Notes under the pieces: model-generated
Database searches by the model: none
Told to the model about the DNA's origin: nothing
Seen by the model: only the letters and a program-made list of their open reading frames with translations
Assembly (NCBI GenBank): GCA_963781775.1
Contig: CAWAHE010000014.1
Location: 62,001 to 126,000, forward strand
Length of the DNA stretch: 64,000 nt
Direction: 5' to 3'
DNA from: CAVSRC01 sp963781775
GTDB lineage: Bacteria; Pseudomonadota; Alphaproteobacteria; Rhizobiales; Kaistiaceae
Position numbers and translations under genes: made by a program
Shown: piece by piece, positions 52,912-61,674 of the stretch
Layout of the letters: each line of letters starts with the position of its first letter
Position numbering within the stretch: position 1 is the first letter of the stretch

Positions 52912-54126
52912 GTGGTTTCCGCATCCACATCCGAAAAATCGACGCTCCTCGGCACGCAGCGTCTGGTGCCGCTCCTCGTGCTGATCAGCCTCGTCATGGC
53001 CGGCAACGGCATGGTTGCACCGGTGCTGTCGCTGTATGCGCTGCAGTTCGGCGTGAGCGGCGCGCTGGTCGGCATGATGATCACCATATTCGGCATCGGG
53101 CGCCTTTGCGCCAACCTGCCGGCGGGCATCTTGTCGGAGCGCTATGGGCGTCGGCTGTTCATCTGCCTTGGGCCGGCGACAATTGCGGTCGGCGCCGTCG
53201 GCGCGGCCATCGTCTCCACCTTCGTCATGGTTCTGGTTTGGCGCTTCGTGCAGGGCATCGGCTCGGGCATCTACATGACGGTGTCGGCGACGGTCCTCAT
53301 GCAGGTGGCGCGGCCGGGCGAGCGCGGACGCGTGATGGCGATGTATCAGGGTTCGCTGCTTGTCGGAGCGGGAATCGGACCGGCAATCGGCGGATTCCTG
53401 GCCGAGCACTTTGGATTCGCGGCGCCGTTCTGGGGTCTTGCTGTCGTCGCCACCGCGGCACTCGCTTTCGCGCTGGCGACGTTCGTGGAACCGCCGCCGG
53501 CCACCGCCCAGACAACCGGCGAGGCGCCCGCAAGACCGGCCTCGTTCTTCAGCCTGTTCAGGCTGGTGCCCTATCTCCTGTTGTGCGTGATCACCTTCGG
53601 TGTGTTTTTCACGCGCACCGCGTCGCAATGGGTGCTGATTCCGCTGGTCGGCCACCAGACGTTCGGGCTTTCCGTCGACGCCATCGGGCTGGCGCTTTCC
53701 ATCACGGCGATCGCCAACGTCGCGATTCTTCCGATCATCGGACCGGCGATCGACCGTTTTGGTTCGCGGCCAATCACCATCGTCTCGACGATCCTGACCG
53801 GAGCAGCTCTTGCCATCATCGCCGTCGCGACCGGCGGCGTCTGGTTCTGGGTGGCGATCATGATCCTCGGCATTGGCGGCGGTTTCAGCGGCCCGTCGGT
53901 CGCGGCGGCGCTCGCCGAAGCGGTGCCACCCGGCATGTACGGGCCGGCGATGGGGCTTCAGCGCATGGTCGGCGACGCGGCGTTCGTGGGCGGGCCGTTG
54001 GTCGCCGGGTTCCTCTCGGGCATCCCCCTCATCGGCAATGCGGGCGGACTCCTCGCCAACGCGGCGCTGATGATCGGCGCGGGCACGATCTTCGCAATCG
54101 GCTCGCGGGCTCGGAGGTCCGCTTAG
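52912..54126 (+). CDS. MFS transporter (12-helix)
   Basis: 404-residue inner-membrane carrier with two six-helix halves. The loop 2-3 motif is GRLCANLPAGILSERYGRR, and RFVQGIGSGIYM lies in helix 4. The start is a GTG at 52912 with a poor ribosome site. It could carry the substrate or product of the GntR-controlled pathway, but the hairpin upstream makes co-transcription uncertain. Drug/sugar specificity cannot be read. It ends in a 4-bp TTAG overlap with the convergent CoA-transferase gene. Confidence 0.88.
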   Translation: MVSASTSEKSTLLGTQRLVPLLVLISLVMAGNGMVAPVLSLYALQFGVSGALVGMMITIFGIGRLCANLPAGILSERYGRRLFICLGPATIAVGAVGAAIVSTFVMVLVWRFVQGIGSGIYMTVSATVLMQVARPGERGRVMAMYQGSLLVGAGIGPAIGGFLAEHFGFAAPFWGLAVVATAALAFALATFVEPPPATAQTTGEAPARPASFFSLFRLVPYLLLCVITFGVFFTRTASQWVLIPLVGHQTFGLSVDAIGLALSITAIANVAILPIIGPAIDRFGSRPITIVSTILTGAALAIIAVATGGVWFWVAIMILGIGGGFSGPSVAAALAEAVPPGMYGPAMGLQRMVGDAAFVGGPLVAGFLSGIPLIGNAGGLLANAALMIGAGTIFAIGSRARRSA

Positions 54127-55331
54127 CGGCGGCCGATAACGCCGGCACCCGCCAGTCGATCGACATCGTCGGCATCATAGCCGACCTCGGCCAGCACTTC
54201 GGCGGTATGCTCGCCCAGCATCGGCGCGGCGCGGGCGTGGACGGTCGGCGACTCCGACATACGGATGGGACTGCGCACCGACGGCACCGCGCCGCCGCCA
54301 CCGTGCGGCAGCTCGATCAGCATGGCGCGGTGGATGACCTGCGGGTCGGCGAAGACCTGCTCGACATTATTGATCGGACCGGCAGGAACGTTGACCTTTT
54401 CAAGTCGAGCGAGGAGCTCGTCGCGCGAGAACTTCGCGATCAGGCGGGCGAGTTGCGGCACGAGCGCCTCGCGATTGGCGACGCGCGCCTCGTTGGTGGC
54501 GGCGAGCGGATTTTCGGCAAGCTCGGGCGCACCGAGGAGGGTGACGAGATTACGGAACTGGCCGTCATTGCCGACGGCGACGACGACGTGGCCATCGGCG
54601 ACGGCGAAGACCTGATAGGGCACGATGTTGGGATGGGCGTTGCCGAGCCGGCGCGGCGACGTGCCGGAGGCGAGGTAGTTCATCGCCTGATTGGCGAGGA
54701 CGGCAACCTGGGTATCGAGCAGCGCCACGTCGATGTGCTGGCCCTGCCCGGTGCGCTCGCGATGGACAAGCGCTGCCTGGATGGCGACAACGCTGTAGAC
54801 CCCGGTGAAGATATCGGCATAGGCGACGCCGATCTTCTGCGGCTCGCCATCGGGCGGGCCGGTGAGATCCATGATGCCGCCCATGCCCTGGATCATGAAA
54901 TCGTAGCCGGGGCGCGGCGCGTAGGGCCCGTCCTGACCGAAGCCGGTGATCGAGCAATAGATCACGGCGGGATGGATCGCGCGCAGGCTCTCGTAGTCGA
55001 GGCCGAATTTCTTCAGGCCGCCGACCTTGAAGTTCTCGATCACGACATCGGCGTGGCGGGCAAGCTTGCGGACGATCTCCTGCCCCTCGGGCTTGGCAAA
55101 ATCGATCGCGATCGACCGCTTGCCGCGATTGGTCGCGTGGAAATAGGCGGCGTCACGGGTGCCGTCGCCATTGTCGATCGAGGGCGGACCCCAGCGGCGG
55201 GTCTCGTCGCCGGCAAGGCTCTCAACCTTGATCACCTCGGCGCCAAGATCGGCGAAGACCTGACCGGCCCACGGACCGGCGAGCACGCGAGCGAGTTCGA
55301 GAACCTTCAGGCCGGCTAGCGGCGGTGTCAT
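54123..55331 (-). CDS. CaiB/BaiF-family (class III) CoA-transferase
   Basis: 402 residues from the ATG at 55331. The family start PLAGLKVLELARVLAGPWAGQ, the RSIAIDFAKPEGQEIVRKL block and the catalytic-Asp region GGIMDLTGPPDGEP are seen. It transfers CoA between acids such as glutarate and succinyl-CoA. It follows glutaryl-CoA dehydrogenase by 22 bp, so it probably activates glutarate in lysine/glutarate breakdown, as SUGCT-like enzymes do; that specificity is inferred from context. Confidence 0.9.
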   Translation of the reverse strand: MTPPLAGLKVLELARVLAGPWAGQVFADLGAEVIKVESLAGDETRRWGPPSIDNGDGTRDAAYFHATNRGKRSIAIDFAKPEGQEIVRKLARHADVVIENFKVGGLKKFGLDYESLRAIHPAVIYCSITGFGQDGPYAPRPGYDFMIQGMGGIMDLTGPPDGEPQKIGVAYADIFTGVYSVVAIQAALVHRERTGQGQHIDVALLDTQVAVLANQAMNYLASGTSPRRLGNAHPNIVPYQVFAVADGHVVVAVGNDGQFRNLVTLLGAPELAENPLAATNEARVANREALVPQLARLIAKFSRDELLARLEKVNVPAGPINNVEQVFADPQVIHRAMLIELPHGGGGAVPSVRSPIRMSESPTVHARAAPMLGEHTAEVLAEVGYDADDVDRLAGAGVIGRR

Positions 55332-55353
55332 CGGTTTCCTCTCCTGGCGATGT

Positions 55354-56550
55354 CTACGAGAAGGCCTGGATGCCGGTGATGGCACGGCCGAGGATGAGGG
55401 CGTGGATGTCGTGGGTGCCCTCGTAGGTGTTGACGGTCTCCAGATTGACCATGTGGCGGATGACATGGAACTCGTCGGCGATGCCGTTGCCGCCGTGCAT
55501 GTCGCGCGCCTGCCGCGCGATGTCGAGCGCCTTGCCGCAATTGTTGCGCTTGATCAGGCTGATCATCTCCGGGGCCATCCGGCCCGCGTCGAACAGCCGG
55601 CCGACGGTGAGCGCCGCCTGAAGCCCGAGCGCGATCTCGGTCTGCATGTCGGCAAGCTTCTTCTGGACGAGCTGGTTGGCGGCCAGCGGCCGGCCGAACT
55701 GCTTGCGGTCGAGGACGTAGGCGCGCGCCCGCTGGAAGCAGTCTTCCGCGGCGCCCATGGTCCCCCAGGCGATACCGTAGCGCGCCCGGTTGAGGCAGCC
55801 GAAGGGACCGCCGAGGCCGGCGGCATTGGGCAGCAGGTTCTCCTCCGGCACGACGACGCCATCCATGACGATCTCGCCGGTGATCGAGGCGCGCAGACTG
55901 ACCTTGCCCTCGATCTTCGGCGTCGACAGGCCGGCCATGCCGCGTTCGAGGATGAAGCCGCGGATGGCGTTGTCATGCGCACCCGACTTGGCCCAGACCA
56001 CCATGACGTCGGCGATCGGCGCATTGGTGATCCAGGTCTTCGAGCCGGTCAGCCGATAGCCATCGGCGACCTTCTCGGCGCGGGTCGCCATGCCGCCGGG
56101 ATCGGAGCCGTGGTCGGGTTCGGTCAGGCCGAAACAGCCGACGCTCTCGCCGGTAGCCAGCCTGGGCAGGTACTTCTTGCGCTGATCCTCGCTGCCATAG
56201 GCGTTGATCGGATGCATGACCAGCGACGACTGGACGCTCATCGCCGAGCGATAACCGGAATCGACCCGCTCGACCTCGCGCGCGACCAGGCCGTAGGACA
56301 CGTACGAGGCCCCTGCCCCGCCATATTCCTCCGGAATCGTGATGCCGAGGAAGCCGAGTTCGCCCATCTCGGTCATGATGTCGCGGTCGAAGCGCTCCTC
56401 GCGGAAGGCGGTCAGCACACGCGGCATCAGCTTGCCTTGCGCGTAGTCGCGCGCCGCGTCGCGCACCATGCGCTCTTCCTCATCGAGCGCACTTCCGAAG
56501 GACAACGGATCGGCCCAGTCGAACACCGGGCGGGAGGACGTGGCGGCCAT
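55354..56550 (-). CDS. gcdH: Glutaryl-CoA dehydrogenase
   Basis: 398-residue acyl-CoA dehydrogenase. The FAD/substrate blocks CFGLTEPDHGSDPGGMATRA and GSKTWITNAP are present. The catalytic Glu is E377 in the C-terminal YEGTHDIHALILGRAITG, the arrangement characteristic of GcdH. It oxidatively decarboxylates glutaryl-CoA to crotonyl-CoA, passing electrons to ETF. It is the first gene of the gcdH-CoA-transferase operon; the regulator often found beside it (LysR) is not in the window. Confidence 0.93.
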   Translation of the reverse strand: MAATSSRPVFDWADPLSFGSALDEEERMVRDAARDYAQGKLMPRVLTAFREERFDRDIMTEMGELGFLGITIPEEYGGAGASYVSYGLVAREVERVDSGYRSAMSVQSSLVMHPINAYGSEDQRKKYLPRLATGESVGCFGLTEPDHGSDPGGMATRAEKVADGYRLTGSKTWITNAPIADVMVVWAKSGAHDNAIRGFILERGMAGLSTPKIEGKVSLRASITGEIVMDGVVVPEENLLPNAAGLGGPFGCLNRARYGIAWGTMGAAEDCFQRARAYVLDRKQFGRPLAANQLVQKKLADMQTEIALGLQAALTVGRLFDAGRMAPEMISLIKRNNCGKALDIARQARDMHGGNGIADEFHVIRHMVNLETVNTYEGTHDIHALILGRAITGIQAFS

Positions 56551-56640
56551 TGCTGATTTCCGGGCGAATTAGCGGTTCGGGCGCAACGATAGCACCTTTG
56601 CCGGGGCTCGCGCCCGTCCGCCAGAGGGGCTCCGTCGGGG

Positions 56641-57354
56641 CTACTTCGTCAGCGTCGCCCGGTAGTCGTGGACTTCGACCGGCGTCAATGGCTGGACGCG
56701 CCGCGCCGCCACCTCGGGCGGCGTGACATCGGCAAAGCCCGCCGGCCGCAGCTTGTCGTTTCCCCACATCGAGCGCACATATTTGACGACTGCGGCAATC
56801 TCGTCATCCGAGAGGAAATCGAAGGGCGGCATTTCCTTGTCGAGTGGCTTGCCGTCGACGTTGATCGGCCCCGCGATCCCGTTCAGGGCAACGACAGCGG
56901 GGAAGTCGGACGCCAGGAACAGGTCACGGTTGCCGGCGAGCGGTGGGAACTCGCCCGACTTACCTTTGCCGTCGGCCTGGTGGCAGGCGATGCAGGTATC
57001 CGCGAAAACCTTTGCGCCGTCGGCGGTGATGGTTCCGGCATCTCCTGTGCCGCCTCCATCGGTCGGCGGCGGCGTGTTGCCGAGATAGGTGGCGAGATAG
57101 TCGAGGATATTGGCGCGCTGCTCGTCAGTGACGCGCAGGCCGAAGCCTTTCATGTTGTCGAGCACCGCGTTCCACGCGCCGCGCCGGATGCCCGCTGAGT
57201 CGAGGACCGATTGCAGGTCGTGGCACGTCTGGCAGTGACCGTAGATCAGTTCACGGCCCGGCCCTTGCGGCAGGTTGAAACGTTCGGCCGCCGACGAGGG
57301 CGTGGAGTAGAAAGCCGCAGTGAGGACAAACAGAACAACCGACGCCGGTCGCAC
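56641..57354 (-). CDS. Periplasmic dihaem cytochrome c
   Basis: 237 residues from a GTG at 57354 with GAGGAG 7 nt upstream; the longer frame is not preferred. A Sec signal peptide (SVVLFVLTAAF, cleavage near SSAA) is followed by two CxxCH haem sites, C41-H45 (CQTCH) and C121-H125 (CIACH), with methionines downstream as possible ligands (MPPFDF). It follows the sulfite-oxidase-type gene by 64 bp and is its probable electron acceptor, analogous to SorB, which however has only one haem. Confidence 0.88.
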   Translation of the reverse strand: MRPASVVLFVLTAAFYSTPSSAAERFNLPQGPGRELIYGHCQTCHDLQSVLDSAGIRRGAWNAVLDNMKGFGLRVTDEQRANILDYLATYLGNTPPPTDGGGTGDAGTITADGAKVFADTCIACHQADGKGKSGEFPPLAGNRDLFLASDFPAVVALNGIAGPINVDGKPLDKEMPPFDFLSDDEIAAVVKYVRSMWGNDKLRPAGFADVTPPEVAARRVQPLTPVEVHDYRATLTK

Positions 57355-57386
57355 AGCGTAGCTCCTCAATCGAAAAGGGGGTTGGC

Positions 57387-57412
57387 GGGGCGCCATCCGA
57401 GGACAGCGCCCC
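57387..57412. repeat. Inverted repeat between the molybdoenzyme and cytochrome genes
   Basis: GGGGCGC (57387-57393) and GCGCCCC (57406-57412) form a 7-bp stem with a 12-nt loop in the 64-bp intercistronic gap, directly after the molybdoenzyme stop. It may attenuate or stabilise the transcript between the two genes; no T-run is present. Confidence 0.35.
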
Positions 57413-57418
57413 ATGCGG

Positions 57419-58690
57419 CTAGGCCGTGATCTCGACGTGATCGACGCCGTTCCACTCATAGCCGCGGGGGTTCCACCGCGTCAGGCCGTCCAGCGGCTGC
57501 GTGCGGCCGAGCGCATCGGTCGCTCGGCACATCAAGACGTTGCTGCCTTTGGCCAGCGTTGCCTTGGTCGACCAGTGGTACCAGGCCCACGGGCTATCAG
57601 CCGGCTTGATTTCAGCGCTCTGCCACGTCTTGCCGCCATCGGCGGAAACCTCGACGCTGGTGATCGTGGCGGTGCCGTCATTGAAGGCGATGCCGGTGAT
57701 ATCGACGGCACCTGTCTTGGCGCCGTCTTCGGGCAGCGGCGAGAAGATCACGCTCTTGATCTTGTGGCCGTAGGTCGGGACGCTGTTGTAGATCGTGTAG
57801 TCGTTGGCCTCGAACTGGCCAGGCTCGACCGGTCCCAGCGGCATCCGGTAGCCCACCGACTGAAAGGCGCTCGGCGATTGCTCGGCCGCGAAGAGCAGAA
57901 CGGTTAGCATCTTGACGTTCATGTTGCCGTAATAGCCCGGGATGATCAGCCGGACCGGCCCGCCATTGGTGGCCGGGATCGGCTCGCCGTTCATCTTCAG
58001 CGCCAGGATGGCGTGATCGAGCGCCGGATCGGCGAGTTCGTAGCTCTTGGCGAAATCGGAGCCCTCGGGAGTCGCCGGCTGGTCCCAGCCTTCGGCGGTC
58101 AGCCAATGGGCGCCCGGGCTCGGATCGAGTTTCAGGTCATCGAGCAACGCGCGCAGCGGCACGCCCTCCCATTCGAGGTTGCCCATGCCACCGTTCTTCC
58201 ATTGGCCGCCAGCCACCTTCTCCTTGGCGGCGTAGAACGAGCGGCCGTTGCCGGCGCATTGCAGCACCGAGACACGCTTCTCCTGCGGGCGGGACTGGAG
58301 GTCGGCGATGGTCAACGTGCGCGGACGCTGTACAAGGCCGTCGACGCGGATGGTCCAGTTCTTGACCATGTCTGCGGGCGGCGGGGAAGTGGTCGCATAC
58401 CAGGCGGCGTCACCCTGATGGGGATAGTGAAAGCGGTTGAACAGGATGTCCTTGGGCGTGATGTCGTGCTCACGAAGCAGGTTGAGCGGCGTCTCCATCA
58501 CGCCGAGATCGGCATTGTGGACGATCAGGCCGGAAACCTTGCCGGCGATGATCTGGGCCGAGTCGGGCGCGGCCTGTGCCAGCGCCGAACGCACAAGACC
58601 GGGCGAGGCGCCGAGGGCCAGACCGGCAACGCCGGCCAGCTTGCCAAAAGCGCGGCGCGACAGCCGTGACGTATTCAGTGAATTGTCCAT
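57419..58690 (-). CDS. Sulfite oxidase-type molybdopterin oxidoreductase (SorA/SoxC-like)
   Basis: 423 residues. A Tat signal (SRRAFGKLAGVAGLALGA) directs the folded molybdoenzyme to the periplasm. The Mo-ligating Cys is C145 in LQCAGNGRSFY, followed by NLEWEGVPLRALL and, at the C-terminus, the Mo-co dimerisation domain (about 300-420). SorA-type enzymes oxidise sulfite to sulfate and pass electrons to cytochrome c, here probably the dihaem protein encoded next. SoxC-type function is the alternative, but no sox genes are present. Confidence 0.9.
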   Translation of the reverse strand: MDNSLNTSRLSRRAFGKLAGVAGLALGASPGLVRSALAQAAPDSAQIIAGKVSGLIVHNADLGVMETPLNLLREHDITPKDILFNRFHYPHQGDAAWYATTSPPPADMVKNWTIRVDGLVQRPRTLTIADLQSRPQEKRVSVLQCAGNGRSFYAAKEKVAGGQWKNGGMGNLEWEGVPLRALLDDLKLDPSPGAHWLTAEGWDQPATPEGSDFAKSYELADPALDHAILALKMNGEPIPATNGGPVRLIIPGYYGNMNVKMLTVLLFAAEQSPSAFQSVGYRMPLGPVEPGQFEANDYTIYNSVPTYGHKIKSVIFSPLPEDGAKTGAVDITGIAFNDGTATITSVEVSADGGKTWQSAEIKPADSPWAWYHWSTKATLAKGSNVLMCRATDALGRTQPLDGLTRWNPRGYEWNGVDHVEITA

Positions 58691-58812
58691 GCTCTTCCTC
58701 CCATTCGCCGCGCGGCTTTGTGCAATGCGCCATGATGCGGCAGCCGCACCTGACGAGCGCTGACAAGGAAGAAACGAACGGGGGGCCGATTTATTCCGTC
58801 ACCGGCTAAAAT

Positions 58813-59607
58813 TTACGCGTGGCAGGAGGCGCTAGCGCGCTTGTTTTCCGCCAGTTGCTCGCGTGCGTTGCTGTCCAGAGGCGTATGCGCGCTGGTTGCC
58901 TGCTCGACCTTTTCGGCGATCAGGGCAAGGCGGCTCTCGTCCATGCCCCTTGCGAACAGCAGATAGCCGAGATCCCCGACGCGCCAGCCGTAGGCGCGCT
59001 CGGCCCCGGCCGCGACACGGATCGCGGCCTTGGGCAGCGTGTTATCGGCGAAGACGAACAGGCTGAGATGGCAACCGTGGTTGCCGCGATAGCCGATCTG
59101 AAGGACATGCCCCTCCGGCCCATCCGCTACCGTGACAAGACCGACGGCAAGCTCGGTGCTCTCCAAATCCGGCACGAACGGCACCTGTCCGAACTGCGAT
59201 AGAGCCGAGAGCAGGACGACCGGAGGGGTCTCCGCCGGGTTGGCCGCATCCGCGGTCAACCAGTCGGCATGAAGCGCCCGCGCTGTCGCCAGCAATTCCG
59301 GCGACAGGCCCGGGGGGTGCGTCATCGACAGCGACAGAATGACCGCCGTCGCGACGACCAGCGCCACGGCGGCGGCAATCGCCGCCCGCCAGACCCTGCG
59401 GCGCTTCGGCATGAGACCGGCGAGTTCCAGCGGGACTTCAGGACCCGCGCCGTGGGTCATCCCTTTCAGCTGGTAGAGTAGCGCGATCTGATCCGCGACG
59501 CCGGCATCACGGCCGGCCGCGTCGGCGACGGCCGCGGCGGCGCGGGGCTCCAACTCGCCATCGACATAGGCGTTGAGCGTGGTCCAATCAGGCGCAGGCA
59601 TCTTCAT
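58813..59607 (-). CDS. Anti-sigma factor (membrane)
   Basis: 264 residues. A short cytoplasmic N-terminal domain (DWTTLNAYVDGELEP, the usual start of RsbRc-type anti-sigma factors) is followed by a single helix at about 74-94 and a periplasmic domain of about 165 residues. The ATGA overlap with the ECF sigma gene upstream identifies the pair. No HxxxCxxC zinc motif is seen. It should hold the sigma factor inactive until a periplasmic signal arrives. Confidence 0.85.
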   Translation of the reverse strand: MKMPAPDWTTLNAYVDGELEPRAAAAVADAAGRDAGVADQIALLYQLKGMTHGAGPEVPLELAGLMPKRRRVWRAAIAAAVALVVATAVILSLSMTHPPGLSPELLATARALHADWLTADAANPAETPPVVLLSALSQFGQVPFVPDLESTELAVGLVTVADGPEGHVLQIGYRGNHGCHLSLFVFADNTLPKAAIRVAAGAERAYGWRVGDLGYLLFARGMDESRLALIAEKVEQATSAHTPLDSNAREQLAENKRASASCHA

Positions 59608-60203
59608 CGTCTCTGCCCGCGAGCGCGGGCGATTGGCGTGACGTTTCCCTTTTCCATCACCTCGAGGAGGGCTTTGCGGGCCCGCGCGAGGCGGCTCATG
59701 ATTGTCCCTTCGGCAACGCCCAGCACCTCGGCGGCTTCACGATAGGACAGCCCGACAAAATCGATCAGCGCGATAATCTCTCGCTGGGCGGTCGTCAACC
59801 TGGCGATGGCGATGCGAACGGTCACCACATCGACCACGCGGCGGTCGCCCTGCCAACCGGCTTCGTCATCGTCGGCGAAGCTGTCGGCCGCCGGACCAAG
59901 GCCGACCTCGACGCCGCGCCGACGATATTTGTCGATATAGGCGTTTCTGAGGATGCGGAACAGCCAGGCGCGGCAGGCCGCGGCGTCGCTCGGCCGGCGC
60001 GGCGCAGCAAGGGCGCGCACCGCGCATTCCTGCACGAGATCGCTGGATTCGTCGCGATCCTGGGTGAGCGCGTAAGCGAACCCATAGAGCCGGGTGAGAT
60101 ACGGTTCGATCCACTCTCGCAAGCGCGGGTCCTGCCAAATCGGCCCGCCGGCAGGCACGACCGACGGGTCGCCAGCCTCGTTCGACCACGGCGGACTTGT
60201 CAA
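59604..60203 (-). CDS. ECF-type RNA polymerase sigma factor
   Basis: 199 residues from a TTG at 60203 (the start is uncertain; GTG codons lie further in). Region 2 is LYGFAYALTQDRDESSDLVQE and region 4 has LSYREAAEVLGVAEGTIMSRLARARKAL. The gene is followed by its anti-sigma factor and, 122 bp further, by the sulfite-oxidase-type and cytochrome genes, which are plausible targets. It is divergent from the sugar kinase gene, with 83 bp between starts. Confidence 0.9.
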   Translation of the reverse strand: MTSPPWSNEAGDPSVVPAGGPIWQDPRLREWIEPYLTRLYGFAYALTQDRDESSDLVQECAVRALAAPRRPSDAAACRAWLFRILRNAYIDKYRRRGVEVGLGPAADSFADDDEAGWQGDRRVVDVVTVRIAIARLTTAQREIIALIDFVGLSYREAAEVLGVAEGTIMSRLARARKALLEVMEKGNVTPIARARGQRR

Positions 60204-60286
60204 CCGCCCACCGTTTCACAGCGCCCCGCGATTGAGCCGCAGGCTGCTATATCCTATCGTTCTCAAAATCCGGCGACCGCCAAAAC

Positions 60287-61658
60287 ATGACAGAACCCGC
60301 CACGATCGCCGTCATCGACATCGGCAAGAGCAACGCAAAGGTCGTGCTGATCGACCGGCAAACACGGGCGACGATCGGCGCGAAATCCATGCGGAACGCC
60401 GTCGCGGCCGGCGGCCCCTACCCGCACCACGATGTCGAGCGCCTGTGGCGCTTCATCCTGGATGCACTCGGCGCGCTCAATCATACGCGCGCTGTCGAGG
60501 GCATCTCGATCACCACGCACGGGGCGACGGCGGCGCTGGCGACCGACGACGGCCTGGCGCTGCCGATCCTCGACTACGAGCATGGCGGCCCGGAGGAGAC
60601 GGCGACGGACTACGACGCCGTGCGCCCGCCTTTCGCCGAAACGCTGTCGCCGCGCCTGCCAAACGGGCTCAATCTCGGGGCACAGCTCTTCTGGCAGGCA
60701 CGGACCTTTCCGCGCGAATTCGCGGCCGCGCGATACCTGCTGATGTATCCGCAATACTGGGCGTGGCGGCTGACTGGCATTGCCGCAACCGAAGTAACGT
60801 CGCTCGGTTGTCATACCGACCTTTGGGTGCCCGCCGAACGACGCTATTCTTCGTTGGTCGGCAGGCAGGGCTGGGACGAGCTGTTGCCGCCGCTCAGCGA
60901 TGCGGTCTCGGTGCTCGCCGCCGTGACGCCGGAGGTGTGTGCGGCGACGGGCATCATGGCAGGCACGCCGGTCGCCTGCGGCATCCACGATTCCAACGCG
61001 TCGCTGCTGCCCTACATCGCGGCTTTCGAGGCGCCGTTCACGGTCGTGTCGAGCGGGACGTGGGCGATCGCGATGACGGTTGGCGGCGGGACGGGCCGGC
61101 TGGACCCGGAACGCGACAGTCTTGCCTATGTTGACGCCTATGGGCGGGCGGTCCCGGCGGCACGGTTCATGGCCGGCCGCGAGTTCGATGCGCTGACCAA
61201 CGGCAACGGGACCGAGCCGTCCGAGGCGGATATCGCTGCCGTGCTGGACCGCAAGGTCATGGCGCTGCCGACGTTCGTTTCGGGTGTCGGCCCCTATCCG
61301 GACGCCACCGGCCGATGGACCGTTGACCTCGTTGTCCACGGCCGAACGCACGGCGGCCGCATCGCTCTATCTCGCACTGGTGACCGCGACGTGCCTGGAG
61401 CTTGCCGGGACGGGCCGGTTCATCGCGGTGGAAGGGCCGCTGGCGCGCAACGCGCTCTATTGCCGGGCGCTGGCGGCGCTGACCGGAACCGACGTGATCC
61501 CTTCCGGAGACGCCACAGGTACGGCGGCCGGCGCCGCCATGCTGTTCGGCGGCGACGCAGGAGAGTTGCGCCGCGGCGAGCCGGTGGCGCCGCTCGCTGG
61601 CGAGGCGTTTCGCGCTTATGCGGCGGCGTGGCAGGACGCGGCGAAAGCAAAGTCCTGA
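60287..61658 (+). pseudogene. FGGY-family sugar kinase (rhamnulokinase-like), frameshifted
   Basis: The 5' 345 codons encode a typical FGGY kinase: AVIDIGKSNAKVVLID (ATP-binding N-terminus), GLNLGAQLFWQARTFP, PVACGIHDSNASLLPY and VVSSGTWAIAM. After GRWTVD (about 61327) the family sequence moves to another frame (LSTAERTAAASLYLALVTA through IPSGDATGTAAGAAMLFGG to a stop at 61658). The total is 1372 nt, one more than a multiple of three, so one base has been gained among 61328-61331. As read, the protein loses the C-terminal ATP-binding lobe. The adjacent rhamnose mutarotase and ABC permease suggest RhaK. Confidence 0.82.
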
Positions 61659-61674
61659 CGCCAGACGTGGAGCT

